From positions 1 to 25,269 of IMG/VR virus record IMGVR_UViG_3300042456_000176: 25,269 nucleotides of DNA; one strand, given 5' to 3'. The DNA is from a virus. The position numbers and the translations under genes were made by a program. A model generated the notes under the pieces. It worked only from the letters and a program-made list of their open reading frames with translations. It did not search any database and was not told where the DNA came from. Below are positions 1 through 5,982 of this stretch, piece after piece. Within the stretch, counting starts at the first letter, position 1. The number at the start of each line of letters is the position of its first letter.

Positions 1-2
1 AT

Positions 3-689
3 CGCACAGGTTATCACTGGCATCACCCAGTTCATGAGTACCCACGGGCGGACAACCGTACCAAAGAAATCTACGCGCATACAGACATGCTGCTGGTGAG
101 TCATCACCCAGACCCAACTAAGTCTCGTGGTCAGTACATGCCGCTCTTGGAATTGGCTGTAGCAGAAGATCCACGTTGCCCTCGTAACGCTTTTTATCAT
201 GCTCGTGAGTTGACGTTCTATTCGCGTTGGACTGATGCCATCACAGCGTTGAACAAGTATTTAGAGATGCCCGAAGCTAACTGGCAGAACGAGCGTTGCT
301 ACGCTATGCGTCTACTGGCTAAATCTCACGACGAACTTGGTCATTCGGGAGACGCCATAAAGTGGGCACGTCTTGCAGTTGCAGAAGCTCCCGGTACACG
401 TGAGCCATGGGTTGAGTTATCTATGCAGTGCTACCGCCGTGGCATGTGGGCTGAGTCATACGCTGCCGCGCTTTCTGCACTTGAAATAAAAGACAAAGCA
501 TTGGTGTATACGATGGACCCATCAGTGTGGACCGAAAAGCCATACGACCTTGCAAGTATCGCTGCATGGCACCTTGGGTTGAAAGATTCTGCTATCGAAT
601 TTTGCAAAAAAGCTCTAGAATTCAATCCTACAGACAGCAGGCTTATTGCTAATCTTGCGTCTATGAATCCTACTGTGGAGTCGACATGA
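3..689 (+). CDS. Glycosyltransferase family 2 C-terminus with TPR-like repeats (5'-partial)
   Basis: The reading frame is open from the left edge, so the N-terminal catalytic GT-A domain lies outside the window; the ATG at 87 is internal. The first visible residues, GYHWHHPVHEYP, match the conserved W-x(n)-P-V-H-E segment near the end of family 2 glycosyltransferase domains in phage and bacterial GT/TPR fusions. A helical part follows with paired-helix spacing typical of TPRs: DPRCPRNAFYHARELTFYSR, then DAITALNKYLEM, DAIKWARLAVAEAPGTREPW and DSAIEFCKKALEFNPTDSRL. Such phage enzymes are thought to glycosylate host surface sugars, virion proteins or DNA; which applies here is unknown. Its TGA overlaps the ATG of the next gene (ATGA). 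The family call is from recognised motifs and the substrate is not inferable. Confidence 0.8.
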   Translation, partial: RTGYHWHHPVHEYPRADNRTKEIYAHTDMLLVSHHPDPTKSRGQYMPLLELAVAEDPRCPRNAFYHARELTFYSRWTDAITALNKYLEMPEANWQNERCYAMRLLAKSHDELGHSGDAIKWARLAVAEAPGTREPWVELSMQCYRRGMWAESYAAALSALEIKDKALVYTMDPSVWTEKPYDLASIAAWHLGLKDSAIEFCKKALEFNPTDSRLIANLASMNPTVEST

Positions 690-1045
690 TCGGACGATTA
701 ATTGCACTGCTGTTCTTAAGCCGTGACTATGCGCACAGAGCGCACTTACGTACAACAAGCTACGCTCAGCATGTAGCGTTGGGTGAGTTCTATCCAAGCA
801 TTATAGATATTGCAGACTCGTTGACTGAAGCGTACCAAGGACGACATGGCATCATTGATGACATCCCCATGCTGGAAGAAACAGATACGGGAGAGCCAGC
901 CGATGTGTTAGCTCGTCATCTCGACTCAGTAGAAAAGATGCGTTACACAGCTGTTGAAAAAACAGACACGCCATTGCAAAATATTATTGATGAAGCCGTT
1001 GCCCAGTATTTGAGCACGCTGTATAAATTGAGGAATTTGAAATAA
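686..1045 (+). CDS. Small helical phage protein, ferritin/Dps-like helix pattern (unknown function)
   Basis: A 119-aa protein whose ATG overlaps the upstream stop by 4 nt. The N-terminal half carries a helix pattern with H, Y, Q and E residues (HLRTTSYAQHVALGEFYPSI, then DSLTEAYQGRHG). This recalls the first two helices of Dps/ferritin-like proteins, where H..T..Y..H.AL..FY and D.L.E...G are common, and I recall small phage proteins of this type annotated only as DUF. The C-terminal third is another predicted helix ending in YLSTLYKLRNLK. There is no signal peptide or membrane segment. Its stop codon overlaps the start of the holin-like gene (TAATG). Function is not assignable; iron storage or DNA protection would be speculation from the helix pattern alone. 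Confidence 0.8.
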   Translation: MIGRLIALLFLSRDYAHRAHLRTTSYAQHVALGEFYPSIIDIADSLTEAYQGRHGIIDDIPMLEETDTGEPADVLARHLDSVEKMRYTAVEKTDTPLQNIIDEAVAQYLSTLYKLRNLK

Positions 1046-1257
1046 TGAGCACCGCCACAGAGACCGCAACAGCAGTTGCAACTAAGGCATCATCCGTAGC
1101 CACTTATGGTGGTGCTGGTAGTGCTGTGTTCTTTGGTTTATCAGCCAATGAATTTGGTGCCCTCTGTGGCGTAATCATTGGTTTTGTTGGCCTTGTTGCT
1201 AACATTTGGTTTAAGCACCAGCATTTGAAAATTGCTCGCAAGGAAGCTGAGCAGTGA
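1045..1257 (+). CDS. Putative class II holin
   Basis: A 70-aa protein with a Thr/Ala-rich N-terminus, a weakly hydrophobic glycine-rich segment (about residues 21-40, YGGAGSAVFFGLSANEF), a strong transmembrane segment (about 41-57, ALCGVIIGFVGLVANIWF) and a basic C-terminal tail (KHQHLKIARKEAEQ). This matches class II holins of the phage 21/HP1 type: two short membrane segments, cytoplasmic termini and a charged tail. Holins permeabilise the inner membrane and trigger endolysin action. The lysis context supports the call, since spanins and a GH19 endolysin lie 2-3 kb downstream on the same strand. TAATG overlap upstream and GTGA overlap downstream suggest translational coupling. It could be an unrelated small membrane protein, but holin is the best reading. 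Confidence 0.75.
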   Translation: MSTATETATAVATKASSVATYGGAGSAVFFGLSANEFGALCGVIIGFVGLVANIWFKHQHLKIARKEAEQ

Positions 1258-1370
1258 GTTGGTTGCTTGTATTAGCACTACAAGCAGAGTACCGATGTGT
1301 AAAGTGGATATGGACAGGTGATGTTTACAACCGCAAGGTTGTTTGCCTTAAGTGGGAGAAGAGGAAATGA
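1254..1370 (+). CDS. 38-aa cationic small phage protein (GTG start)
   Basis: A short ORF starting at GTG 1254, which overlaps the holin stop as GTGA, and ending at TGA 1368-1370, which overlaps the next gene's ATG as ATGA. The product begins with a hydrophobic stretch (SWLLVLALQAEY), then a Trp/Arg/Lys-rich part (RCVKWIWTGDVYNRKVVC, then LKWEKRK) with two Cys. It fills the gap between its neighbours exactly, with no spare intergenic bases, which is strong evidence for a real gene. I recall near-identical tiny proteins in other environmental phage genomes, without a known role. The amphipathic, cationic character would fit a membrane-associated peptide. Confidence 0.72.
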   Translation: MSWLLVLALQAEYRCVKWIWTGDVYNRKVVCLKWEKRK

Positions 1371-1861
1371 TCGATCCAATCACGGCGCTAAATGGCCTGC
1401 AAAGCGCCATCAGCATGGTCAAAAAGGCCAGCAAAGTCGCCAATGATTTAGGCGGTCTTGCTCCTATGATTGGTAAGATGTTTGACGCTAAGAGTCAAGC
1501 AACGAAGGCCATGCTTCAGGCCAAGAGGGAGAAAAAAGGCTCCAACATGGGAGCAGCCCTGCAGATTGAAATGGCGCTAGAGCAAGCCAGAGCCTTTGAG
1601 GAAGAGCTAAAAATGCTCTTTATGCAGACCGGCAAGATCGATGTCTGGAACAAAATCAAGGCCCGTCAAGCTGAGATGGACAGGGATGATGCCAAGGAGA
1701 TGGCAGCATTGAGAGCCGAGGAAAAGAAGGCCAAGGAAAAAGAACAAGAAATGAATGAGATCGCCATGATCATTGGTGGTGTTGCTTTTGTTTTACTTCT
1801 TGTGTTTATTGGCATTAACGAGTTGATGAGCTTGTGTCCTAAAGGAGGATGCGGAAGATGA
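1367..1861 (+). CDS. Coiled-coil protein with C-terminal membrane anchor (unknown function)
   Basis: A 164-aa protein. I place the start at ATG 1367 rather than the in-frame GTG at 1352: GGGAG at 1354-1358 is well spaced from ATG 1367, and that ATG makes the usual ATGA overlap with the upstream gene. The N-terminus (MIDPITALNGLQSAISMVKK) and middle are helical and charged, with a long K/E-rich coiled coil (about residues 85-135). One transmembrane helix near the C-terminus (IAMIIGGVAFVLLLVFIGIN) is followed by a short Cys/Gly tail (CPKGGCGR). This layout is common in uncharacterised proteins next to phage lysis genes. It could organise or regulate membrane lysis proteins, but that is inference from location only. 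Confidence 0.8.
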   Translation: MIDPITALNGLQSAISMVKKASKVANDLGGLAPMIGKMFDAKSQATKAMLQAKREKKGSNMGAALQIEMALEQARAFEEELKMLFMQTGKIDVWNKIKARQAEMDRDDAKEMAALRAEEKKAKEKEQEMNEIAMIIGGVAFVLLLVFIGINELMSLCPKGGCGR

Positions 1862-1947
1862 CATACTTTGATGTATTACTTTGGGCTGCTGTTCCTTTAA
1901 ACTATTTTTTCTGGATAGTTGTTTATCCAAAGTTGAGCAATGAATGA
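1858..1947 (+). CDS. 29-aa single-span membrane micro-protein
   Basis: The ATG at 1858 overlaps the upstream TGA (ATGA) and is preceded by a very strong SD (AAAGGAGG, 1841-1848). The peptide is almost entirely one hydrophobic helix rich in Trp, Tyr and Phe, with a short polar tail (YPKLSNE). It ends at TGA 1945-1947, overlapping the next start. The overlaps and the SD argue that it is translated. The function is unknown; phage micro-membrane proteins in lysis cassettes can be antiholins, pinholin-like or regulators. Confidence 0.62.
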   Translation: MTYFDVLLWAAVPLNYFFWIVVYPKLSNE

Positions 1948-2095
1948 GTACCAAAAACAATTCGACATGTTTTTGAAGGTGTTTGTTTACCTATTGGTCA
2001 TCTGGTGGCTACTAGGTCTGCTCCGATTTTTGCCTGATGACTTGTCGGACCGGATTGTCAATCTATTACTTGGAAAGGTGGGGCTTGGGAAATGA
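1940..2095 (+). CDS. 51-aa membrane protein (unknown function)
   Basis: This ORF starts at ATG 1940, inside the last codons of the preceding micro-gene, and ends at TGA 2093-2095, overlapping the next ATG at 2092 (ATGA). It has a charged N-terminus (MNEYQKQFDMF), one hydrophobic segment (about residues 11-30, LKVFVYLLVIWWLLGLLRF), then an amphipathic tail (PDDLSDRIVNLLLGKVGLGK). No strong SD precedes it, so translation is probably coupled to the upstream gene. It is the second of two consecutive single-span mini-proteins, a pattern seen for holin/antiholin pairs, but no family is recognised. Confidence 0.65.
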   Translation: MNEYQKQFDMFLKVFVYLLVIWWLLGLLRFLPDDLSDRIVNLLLGKVGLGK

Positions 2096-2256
2096 AAATT
2101 ACTCCTTATCAGGCCAATGCCAACATGCTTAAAGAAGCCCAACAGGTTATTCACCAAAAGAACTTGCAAGAATTGCAAAGGCTGAACCACCAGAAAGAGC
2201 AGCAGATCCAACAGCAAAAATGGGCAAGACCTAACTCTGTGGATGTGTACGCATGA
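2092..2256 (+). CDS. 54-aa glutamine-rich helical protein
   Basis: Starts at ATG 2092 with an ATGA overlap upstream, and stops at TGA 2254-2256 overlapping the lipoprotein ATG at 2253. The product is soluble, helical and very rich in Gln, Lys and Leu (EAQQVIHQKNLQELQRLNHQ, then KEQQIQQQKW), with coiled-coil periodicity and a short non-helical C-terminus (ARPNSVDVYA). No membrane segment or known motif is present. The exact fit between flanking genes is the main evidence. I do not recognise a family. Confidence 0.65.
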   Translation: MKITPYQANANMLKEAQQVIHQKNLQELQRLNHQKEQQIQQQKWARPNSVDVYA

Positions 2257-2462
2257 AATATATCTTTTTAGTATCAGTATTGTTCTTAGCTGGCTGCGAA
2301 GACCGCTATCGGTACTTCTGCCAGAACCCTGATAACTTTGTTCACACTAGTTGTCAAAAGCCTAAGTGTCTGTTTACCCAGACTTGTCCTGAATACTTGG
2401 TAGCTCCAATTCTTGAAAAGAAGGTTAACGATGTCCCGCCAGAAACAAAGACCAACAATTGA
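2253..2462 (+). CDS. Small cysteine-rich lipoprotein
   Basis: A 69-aa protein with an N-terminal signal peptide and lipobox: MKYIFLVSVLFLAGC, with Cys15 as the predicted lipidated residue after LAG. The mature part has four further Cys (in FCQNP, SCQKPKCLFTQTCPEYL), suggesting disulfides in the periplasm. I recall small lipoproteins with the same CQ.P....CQKP.C...TCPE pattern near the lysis genes of T7-like environmental phages. It could sit in the outer membrane and act in lysis or superinfection exclusion; neither is shown by sequence. Overlaps: ATGA upstream; the next gene starts inside its last 32 nt, in another frame. Confidence 0.78.
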   Translation: MKYIFLVSVLFLAGCEDRYRYFCQNPDNFVHTSCQKPKCLFTQTCPEYLVAPILEKKVNDVPPETKTNN

Positions 2463-2922
2463 AGAAGTAGAAACCTACGTGTGGGGCTTTGTGGTCGTCA
2501 TGGTCACATTGATTCTTTGCTTTATTGTTATTGCTTTGCTGTACTCAGTTACCTTTGTGACGCAGCCAATCAAGACCATGGCCCCGATTGATATGGCATA
2601 TACCAAGATGCTGAACGACATTGTTCTGTTGATTGTTGGTGGCATCGGTGGAGTTATCGGTAAGAAGGGTGTAGGAACAGCTTTAAACGCCATCCAAGGA
2701 ACTCCTAGCCCTAGCCCTACCCCTCCCCCAGTAGTTCAAGCGTCTGTAACGCCTACTTCTACATGGACTTCAACAGGGTCAGCACCTAACTGGTTGAACT
2801 TTAAGAATCCTGATCTAGATGAATCATGGACTCCACCGCCTCCTCCAACAACACCGCCTGATTTGTTAGAAGCTGATCACGAGCGTCAACAGTTGGCCAT
2901 GGCCCGAAAAGAGGTGAGCTAA
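2431..2922 (+). CDS. Membrane protein with proline-rich tail (unknown function)
   Basis: A 163-aa protein. The start is set at ATG 2431, with a good SD (AAGAAGG, 2417-2424), rather than the in-frame TTG at 2413. It has a short cytosolic N-terminus, a first long hydrophobic helix (about residues 18-45), a second Gly-rich hydrophobic segment (about 66-83, IVLLIVGGIGGVIGKKGV), then a low-complexity Pro/Ser/Thr tail (GTPSPSPTPPP and WTPPPPPTTPPDLL) and a charged C-terminus. Two membrane segments plus a disordered tail in a lysis cassette could be an accessory holin or a membrane adaptor, but no family is recognised. Its stop overlaps the ATG of the Rz-like gene by 1 nt (TAATG). Confidence 0.78.
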   Translation: MSRQKQRPTIEEVETYVWGFVVVMVTLILCFIVIALLYSVTFVTQPIKTMAPIDMAYTKMLNDIVLLIVGGIGGVIGKKGVGTALNAIQGTPSPSPTPPPVVQASVTPTSTWTSTGSAPNWLNFKNPDLDESWTPPPPPTTPPDLLEADHERQQLAMARKEVS

Positions 2923-3419
2923 TGTTTGGCATACCACTCCCTTGGGTTCTGGTGGTTCTTTGTATAACCTTATTTGGAACTTACAGAGGTGGCTACCATT
3001 TTGGCTGGAGTGATCGTGACAAAGAAATGCAGATTGAAATTGCCAGGAAGAATGAGGAATCTCGTCAGACTGAACAGAAACTTAACGAACAATTAAACGC
3101 TACTGCTGGTAAACTTTTGGAGGTTAACGATGTTGTCAACAAAAAACAAAGTGCTTTGGATGCTGCCATTCGTGCTGGTAGGGTGCGCCTCCCCGCCGCC
3201 AGTTGTGTACAAGCCCCCGCAAGTGCCGCCCCTGCCCCCGCAGATACAAAAGCAACCAGTGAACCTGACAGACCGACTGACACAGCTTCTGATGCCGAGC
3301 AAGCAACCCTCCAAGCCATCGCAGAAATAGTTGCCCAAGGGGATAGGAATACTGCTGCGCTCAATGCGTGCGTGGACTCGTACAACCAGATGAGAGACTT
3401 GCTAAATGGTAACAAGTGA
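2922..3419 (+). CDS. Rz-like inner-membrane spanin (DUF2514-type)
   Basis: A 165-aa type II membrane protein. An N-terminal transmembrane helix (about residues 5-20, PLPWVLVVLCITLFGTYRGG) is followed by a long periplasmic coiled coil (about 30-85, DKEMQIEIARKNEESRQTEQ onward), a disordered Ala/Pro/Thr linker (about 95-130) and a final helix (AALNACVDSYNQMRDLLNG). That is the architecture of Rz-type i-spanins; the ending with C and Y...MRD is typical of DUF2514 phage proteins. Together with an outer-membrane o-spanin it would fuse inner and outer membranes in the last step of lysis. The partner gene is nested in the +1 frame at 3130-3330. The 3' end overlaps the endolysin by 14 nt. Confidence 0.85.
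   Translation: MFGIPLPWVLVVLCITLFGTYRGGYHFGWSDRDKEMQIEIARKNEESRQTEQKLNEQLNATAGKLLEVNDVVNKKQSALDAAIRAGRVRLPAASCVQAPASAAPAPADTKATSEPDRPTDTASDAEQATLQAIAEIVAQGDRNTAALNACVDSYNQMRDLLNGNK
3130..3330 (+). CDS. Rz1-like outer-membrane lipoprotein spanin, nested in Rz
   Basis: A 66-aa ORF wholly inside the Rz-like gene in the +1 frame, with a strong SD (GGAGG, 3119-3123) 6 nt before its ATG. The N-terminus is a lipoprotein signal (WMLPFVLVGCAS, lipobox LVGC, Cys19). The mature peptide is short and extremely Pro-rich (PPPVVYKPPQVPPLPPQIQK), the hallmark of Rz1 o-spanins, and ends in a small helix (LTDRLTQLLM). Lambda Rz1 is likewise nested within Rz. The product would sit on the inner face of the outer membrane and bind the periplasmic end of Rz. 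Lipobox, proline content, SD and context all agree. Confidence 0.88.
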   Translation: MLSTKNKVLWMLPFVLVGCASPPPVVYKPPQVPPLPPQIQKQPVNLTDRLTQLLMPSKQPSKPSQK

Positions 3420-4002
3420 ACAACTTAAAAAACTACACATCGGCCCTGAATGGGTTGATGCGTTAAACGCTACCTTTGAGCGTTTTGATATTTCCACGCC
3501 TTTACGCCAAGCATGCTTTATTGGGCAGTGCGGACATGAATGTGGTAACTTTAAAATACTCGAAGAAAACCTAAACTACCGTGCAGAAGCGTTGCAGAAG
3601 TTATGGCCTAAACGTTTTGATGCTGCCAAAGCACAAGCATGCGCCCGTAATCCGAAGCTTATTGCCAATACTGTTTACAGCTCACGTATGGGCAACAGGG
3701 ATGAAGCGTCTGGAGATGGGTACCGTTTCCGCGGCAGGGGTGCGATTCAGCTGACCGGGCATGCAAATTACTACCATGCAGGCCAAGCCCTTGGCGTTGA
3801 TTTTGTCATGGAGCCTGATCTTGTCGCTACGCCTATGTATGCTGCGCTTACGGCTGGATGGTTTTGGAATACCCACAAGCTCAACCGTTTTGCAGATGCC
3901 CGCGACTTTATCAATATGACCAAGAAAATTAACGGTGGCACAATTGGTCTGGATGACAGAATTAAACATATCAACCATGCTCTTGAAGTATTAAGTGCTT
4001 AA
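3406..4002 (+). CDS. Endolysin, glycoside hydrolase family 19
   Basis: A 198-aa single-domain muralytic enzyme predicted to cut peptidoglycan glycan chains. GH19 landmarks: GQCGHECGNFKILEENLNY at residues 40-58, with candidate catalytic Glu45 (in HE) and Glu54 (in EEN), nine residues apart as in SPN1S-type GH19 endolysins; then the conserved GRGAIQLTGHANY (108-120) and a C-terminal GTIGLDDRI helix. There is no signal peptide, so it would rely on a holin for export. The ATG at 3406 overlaps the Rz-like stop codon region. Length is normal for phage GH19 lysozymes. It closes the lysis cassette; a 56-nt gap follows. Confidence 0.93.
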   Translation: MVTSEQLKKLHIGPEWVDALNATFERFDISTPLRQACFIGQCGHECGNFKILEENLNYRAEALQKLWPKRFDAAKAQACARNPKLIANTVYSSRMGNRDEASGDGYRFRGRGAIQLTGHANYYHAGQALGVDFVMEPDLVATPMYAALTAGWFWNTHKLNRFADARDFINMTKKINGGTIGLDDRIKHINHALEVLSA

Positions 4003-4018
4003 TGGCAAAATGTGTGTA

Positions 4019-4032
4019 GGTCTAATCAGACC
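4019..4032 (+). terminator. Weak hairpin in the gap after the endolysin
   Basis: GGTCT (4019-4023), loop AATC, AGACC (4028-4032), followed by GTTTTAAC. The stem is only 5 bp and the T-run has only 4 T. It may be a weak intrinsic terminator or a processing hairpin between the lysis and tail genes. The 56-nt gap is the first real intergenic space after a long chain of overlapping genes, which makes a regulatory role plausible. Confidence 0.3.
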
Positions 4033-4058
4033 GTTTTAACAACTTTCAAGGAGCCGAC

Positions 4059-4292
4059 ATGGCAATTAGTTTTGATCAATTTATGGAAGCAACTGGCGCT
4101 GACTTAGTCGCTGGCAATATTATTGTTGGCGCTATGGCTGACCGTAAAAAAGTCGGTAGCTTAGATGACGACGGTGTTTTCAACCTGAACGACGATGGCA
4201 AAGCATTGGCTGAAGAAATTGAAGCCGGTGGTAAAAAAGCAACAAAAGCCAAGAAAGCCGAAGCTCCTGTTGAAGCCGCTCCCGAAGCTTAA
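4059..4292 (+). CDS. Small acidic/Lys-Ala-tailed protein (unknown function)
   Basis: A 77-aa protein starting at ATG 4059 after a clear SD (AAGGAG). Residues 1-55 look folded (MAISFDQFMEATGADLVAGN, a short basic turn DRKKVG, then an acidic DDDGVFNLNDDGKALAEEIE). The C-terminus is a disordered Lys/Ala/Glu/Pro tail (GGKKATKAKKAEAPVEAAPE) resembling tails of small virion or nucleic-acid-associated proteins. No family recognised. It sits directly before the tail genes, so a minor virion component or chaperone is possible but unsupported by any motif. Confidence 0.75.
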   Translation: MAISFDQFMEATGADLVAGNIIVGAMADRKKVGSLDDDGVFNLNDDGKALAEEIEAGGKKATKAKKAEAPVEAAPEA

Positions 4293-4308
4293 TTAAAAAG
4301 GTGGGATC

Positions 4309-5982
4309 ATGCCCGGTTTACGTATTGAAAGTTTTTCCGGTATCGTACCGAGGACTGGTCCCACTGCGCTCGAGGGAAACCAAGCGCAAATTGCAAACAA
4401 TGCCAAGCTGACATCTCTTGAGATTCGCCCATGGCGAACTCCAACATTGGTATATACCCCTAGTGGTGGGGCTAGTGTTCAAAGTATTTTTAAATTTACA
4501 GGGCCAACTGGTACAACTCCGATCTGGTTAGAGTTTAACTTTGACGCTGACATAGTTCCAGGCCCCGTGGCCGATCTGACAGATTTTCGTTTGTACTACA
4601 CCAGTACAGGGTTTGCACCTAGAAAAACCAACTGGGCTTTAGCTTCAAGCAACAATGCTGGTGTGGCCCCGTACCCAAACAACTATTACGAGATGGGTGT
4701 TCCTGCACCTACTGGCGCTCCAGCTTTATCTAAAGCCGGTACAGGCTCTGCTCCTACTGAAGACCGTGCGTACGTATATACCCATGTCACTGTGTTTGGG
4801 ACGGTCTCTGAGGAATCGGCTCCCAGCCCAGCCACAAACATTACGGTCAACACAACCGGTGACGCTGTAACTATTACAGGGTTTTCCACGCCGCCGTCTG
4901 GGAACTATAACTTTCAATACCGCCGAATCTACAGGTCCATTATTGGAGCGACAACAGCTTCATATGTTCTTGTGGCTGAGATTCCTATTGCTACATCCTC
5001 GTATGTAGATACCAAGACTGTTGCCCAACTTGGCAGCGCAATGACTTCACTGTATTTCACGCCGCCCCCCTCGACGCTGCAGGGTATTGTTGCTATGCCA
5101 AACGGCATGCTGGCAGGGTTTACAGGCAATCAAATCTGGTTCTGTGAGCCTTACCTGCCACATGCGTGGCCGTCAACATACATGATCACCACAGAGTACC
5201 CGATTGTCGGGCTGGGTGTGTTTGGTAATTCGTTGTTCGTGGGCACAACGCGCAACCCTTATATGGTTACTGGTACAACACCGTCCAGTATGGCGCAAGA
5301 AAAGCTGTCTTTAGTCCAGCCGTGTGTGTCCAAGAAATCCATCGTATCTGACGAGTATGGTGTTCTGTACGCCAGCCCTAACGGCTTAGTATCTATTTCT
5401 CCCGGCAATCAAGAAGTCATGTCTAATGCGTTGTACACACGCGAAGAATGGCAAGAAGTAAATCCGTCAACAATGATAGGTGCGATTTACAACAACATGT
5501 ACTTTGGGTTCTACCAGACGCTTGCTGGTGCTCGTAAGTCCATCATTATCCTTCGCGGGGACAACCCGCCCTTGGCTACATTTGACTCCAATGCCAAAGC
5601 CAGATTTGTGGAACCTGTGACAGGCACGGTGTTCTTTTTATCCGCAGCAGATAACAAAATCTATTCTTTGGACACCAACACGGCAGCGACAACTGTATTT
5701 ACGTGGAAATCCAAAAAGTTTATTCATAACCGCCCTACAACGTATGCTGCGGTCCAAGTGCATGCGGACTATGTCTACATGGCAGCTAACCCTGGTTCAT
5801 ACTTAACTCTTAATCTGTACGCAGAAGGCCAAGGTGTTCTGACGATTAATATGACTGGGGATGAACCGGTGCGTATACCGCCTGTTACGCGTTCTTACTA
5901 TTGGGAAATTGAGGCCGTTGGTAACGTCCCTGTACGACGTATTACAGTGGCTACATCTGTGGATGAGCTGGAGCAAGCTTAA
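4309..5982 (+). CDS. Putative tail structural protein, beta-rich (tail tubular B-like or accessory)
   Basis: A 557-aa soluble protein made mostly of short beta-strand segments, without signal peptide or membrane helix. It starts MPGLRIESFSGIVPRTGP and runs through EGNQAQIANNAKLTSLEIRP, a pattern (start in a loop, then 'A-x-N-x-K-L-x-S-G/L-E-L/I-R-P') that I associate with phage proteins in tail or nozzle loci. The middle contains blade-like units (LQGIVAMPNGMLAGFTGNQI, FGNSLFVGTTRNPYMVTG, DEYGVLYASPNGLVSISPG) suggestive of a beta-propeller, as in podoviral tail nozzle proteins. GGGATCATG supplies the SD. Its TAA overlaps the fibre gene ATG (TAATG). The structural virion role rests on context and fold impression; the exact position in the tail is not certain. 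Confidence 0.68.
   Translation: MPGLRIESFSGIVPRTGPTALEGNQAQIANNAKLTSLEIRPWRTPTLVYTPSGGASVQSIFKFTGPTGTTPIWLEFNFDADIVPGPVADLTDFRLYYTSTGFAPRKTNWALASSNNAGVAPYPNNYYEMGVPAPTGAPALSKAGTGSAPTEDRAYVYTHVTVFGTVSEESAPSPATNITVNTTGDAVTITGFSTPPSGNYNFQYRRIYRSIIGATTASYVLVAEIPIATSSYVDTKTVAQLGSAMTSLYFTPPPSTLQGIVAMPNGMLAGFTGNQIWFCEPYLPHAWPSTYMITTEYPIVGLGVFGNSLFVGTTRNPYMVTGTTPSSMAQEKLSLVQPCVSKKSIVSDEYGVLYASPNGLVSISPGNQEVMSNALYTREEWQEVNPSTMIGAIYNNMYFGFYQTLAGARKSIIILRGDNPPLATFDSNAKARFVEPVTGTVFFLSAADNKIYSLDTNTAATTVFTWKSKKFIHNRPTTYAAVQVHADYVYMAANPGSYLTLNLYAEGQGVLTINMTGDEPVRIPPVTRSYYWEIEAVGNVPVRRITVATSVDELEQA

Noticed and set aside
1352-1366. GTG start for the 164-aa coiled-coil/membrane gene
   Set aside because: The ATG at 1367 has a better-spaced SD and the ATGA overlap seen throughout this cluster.
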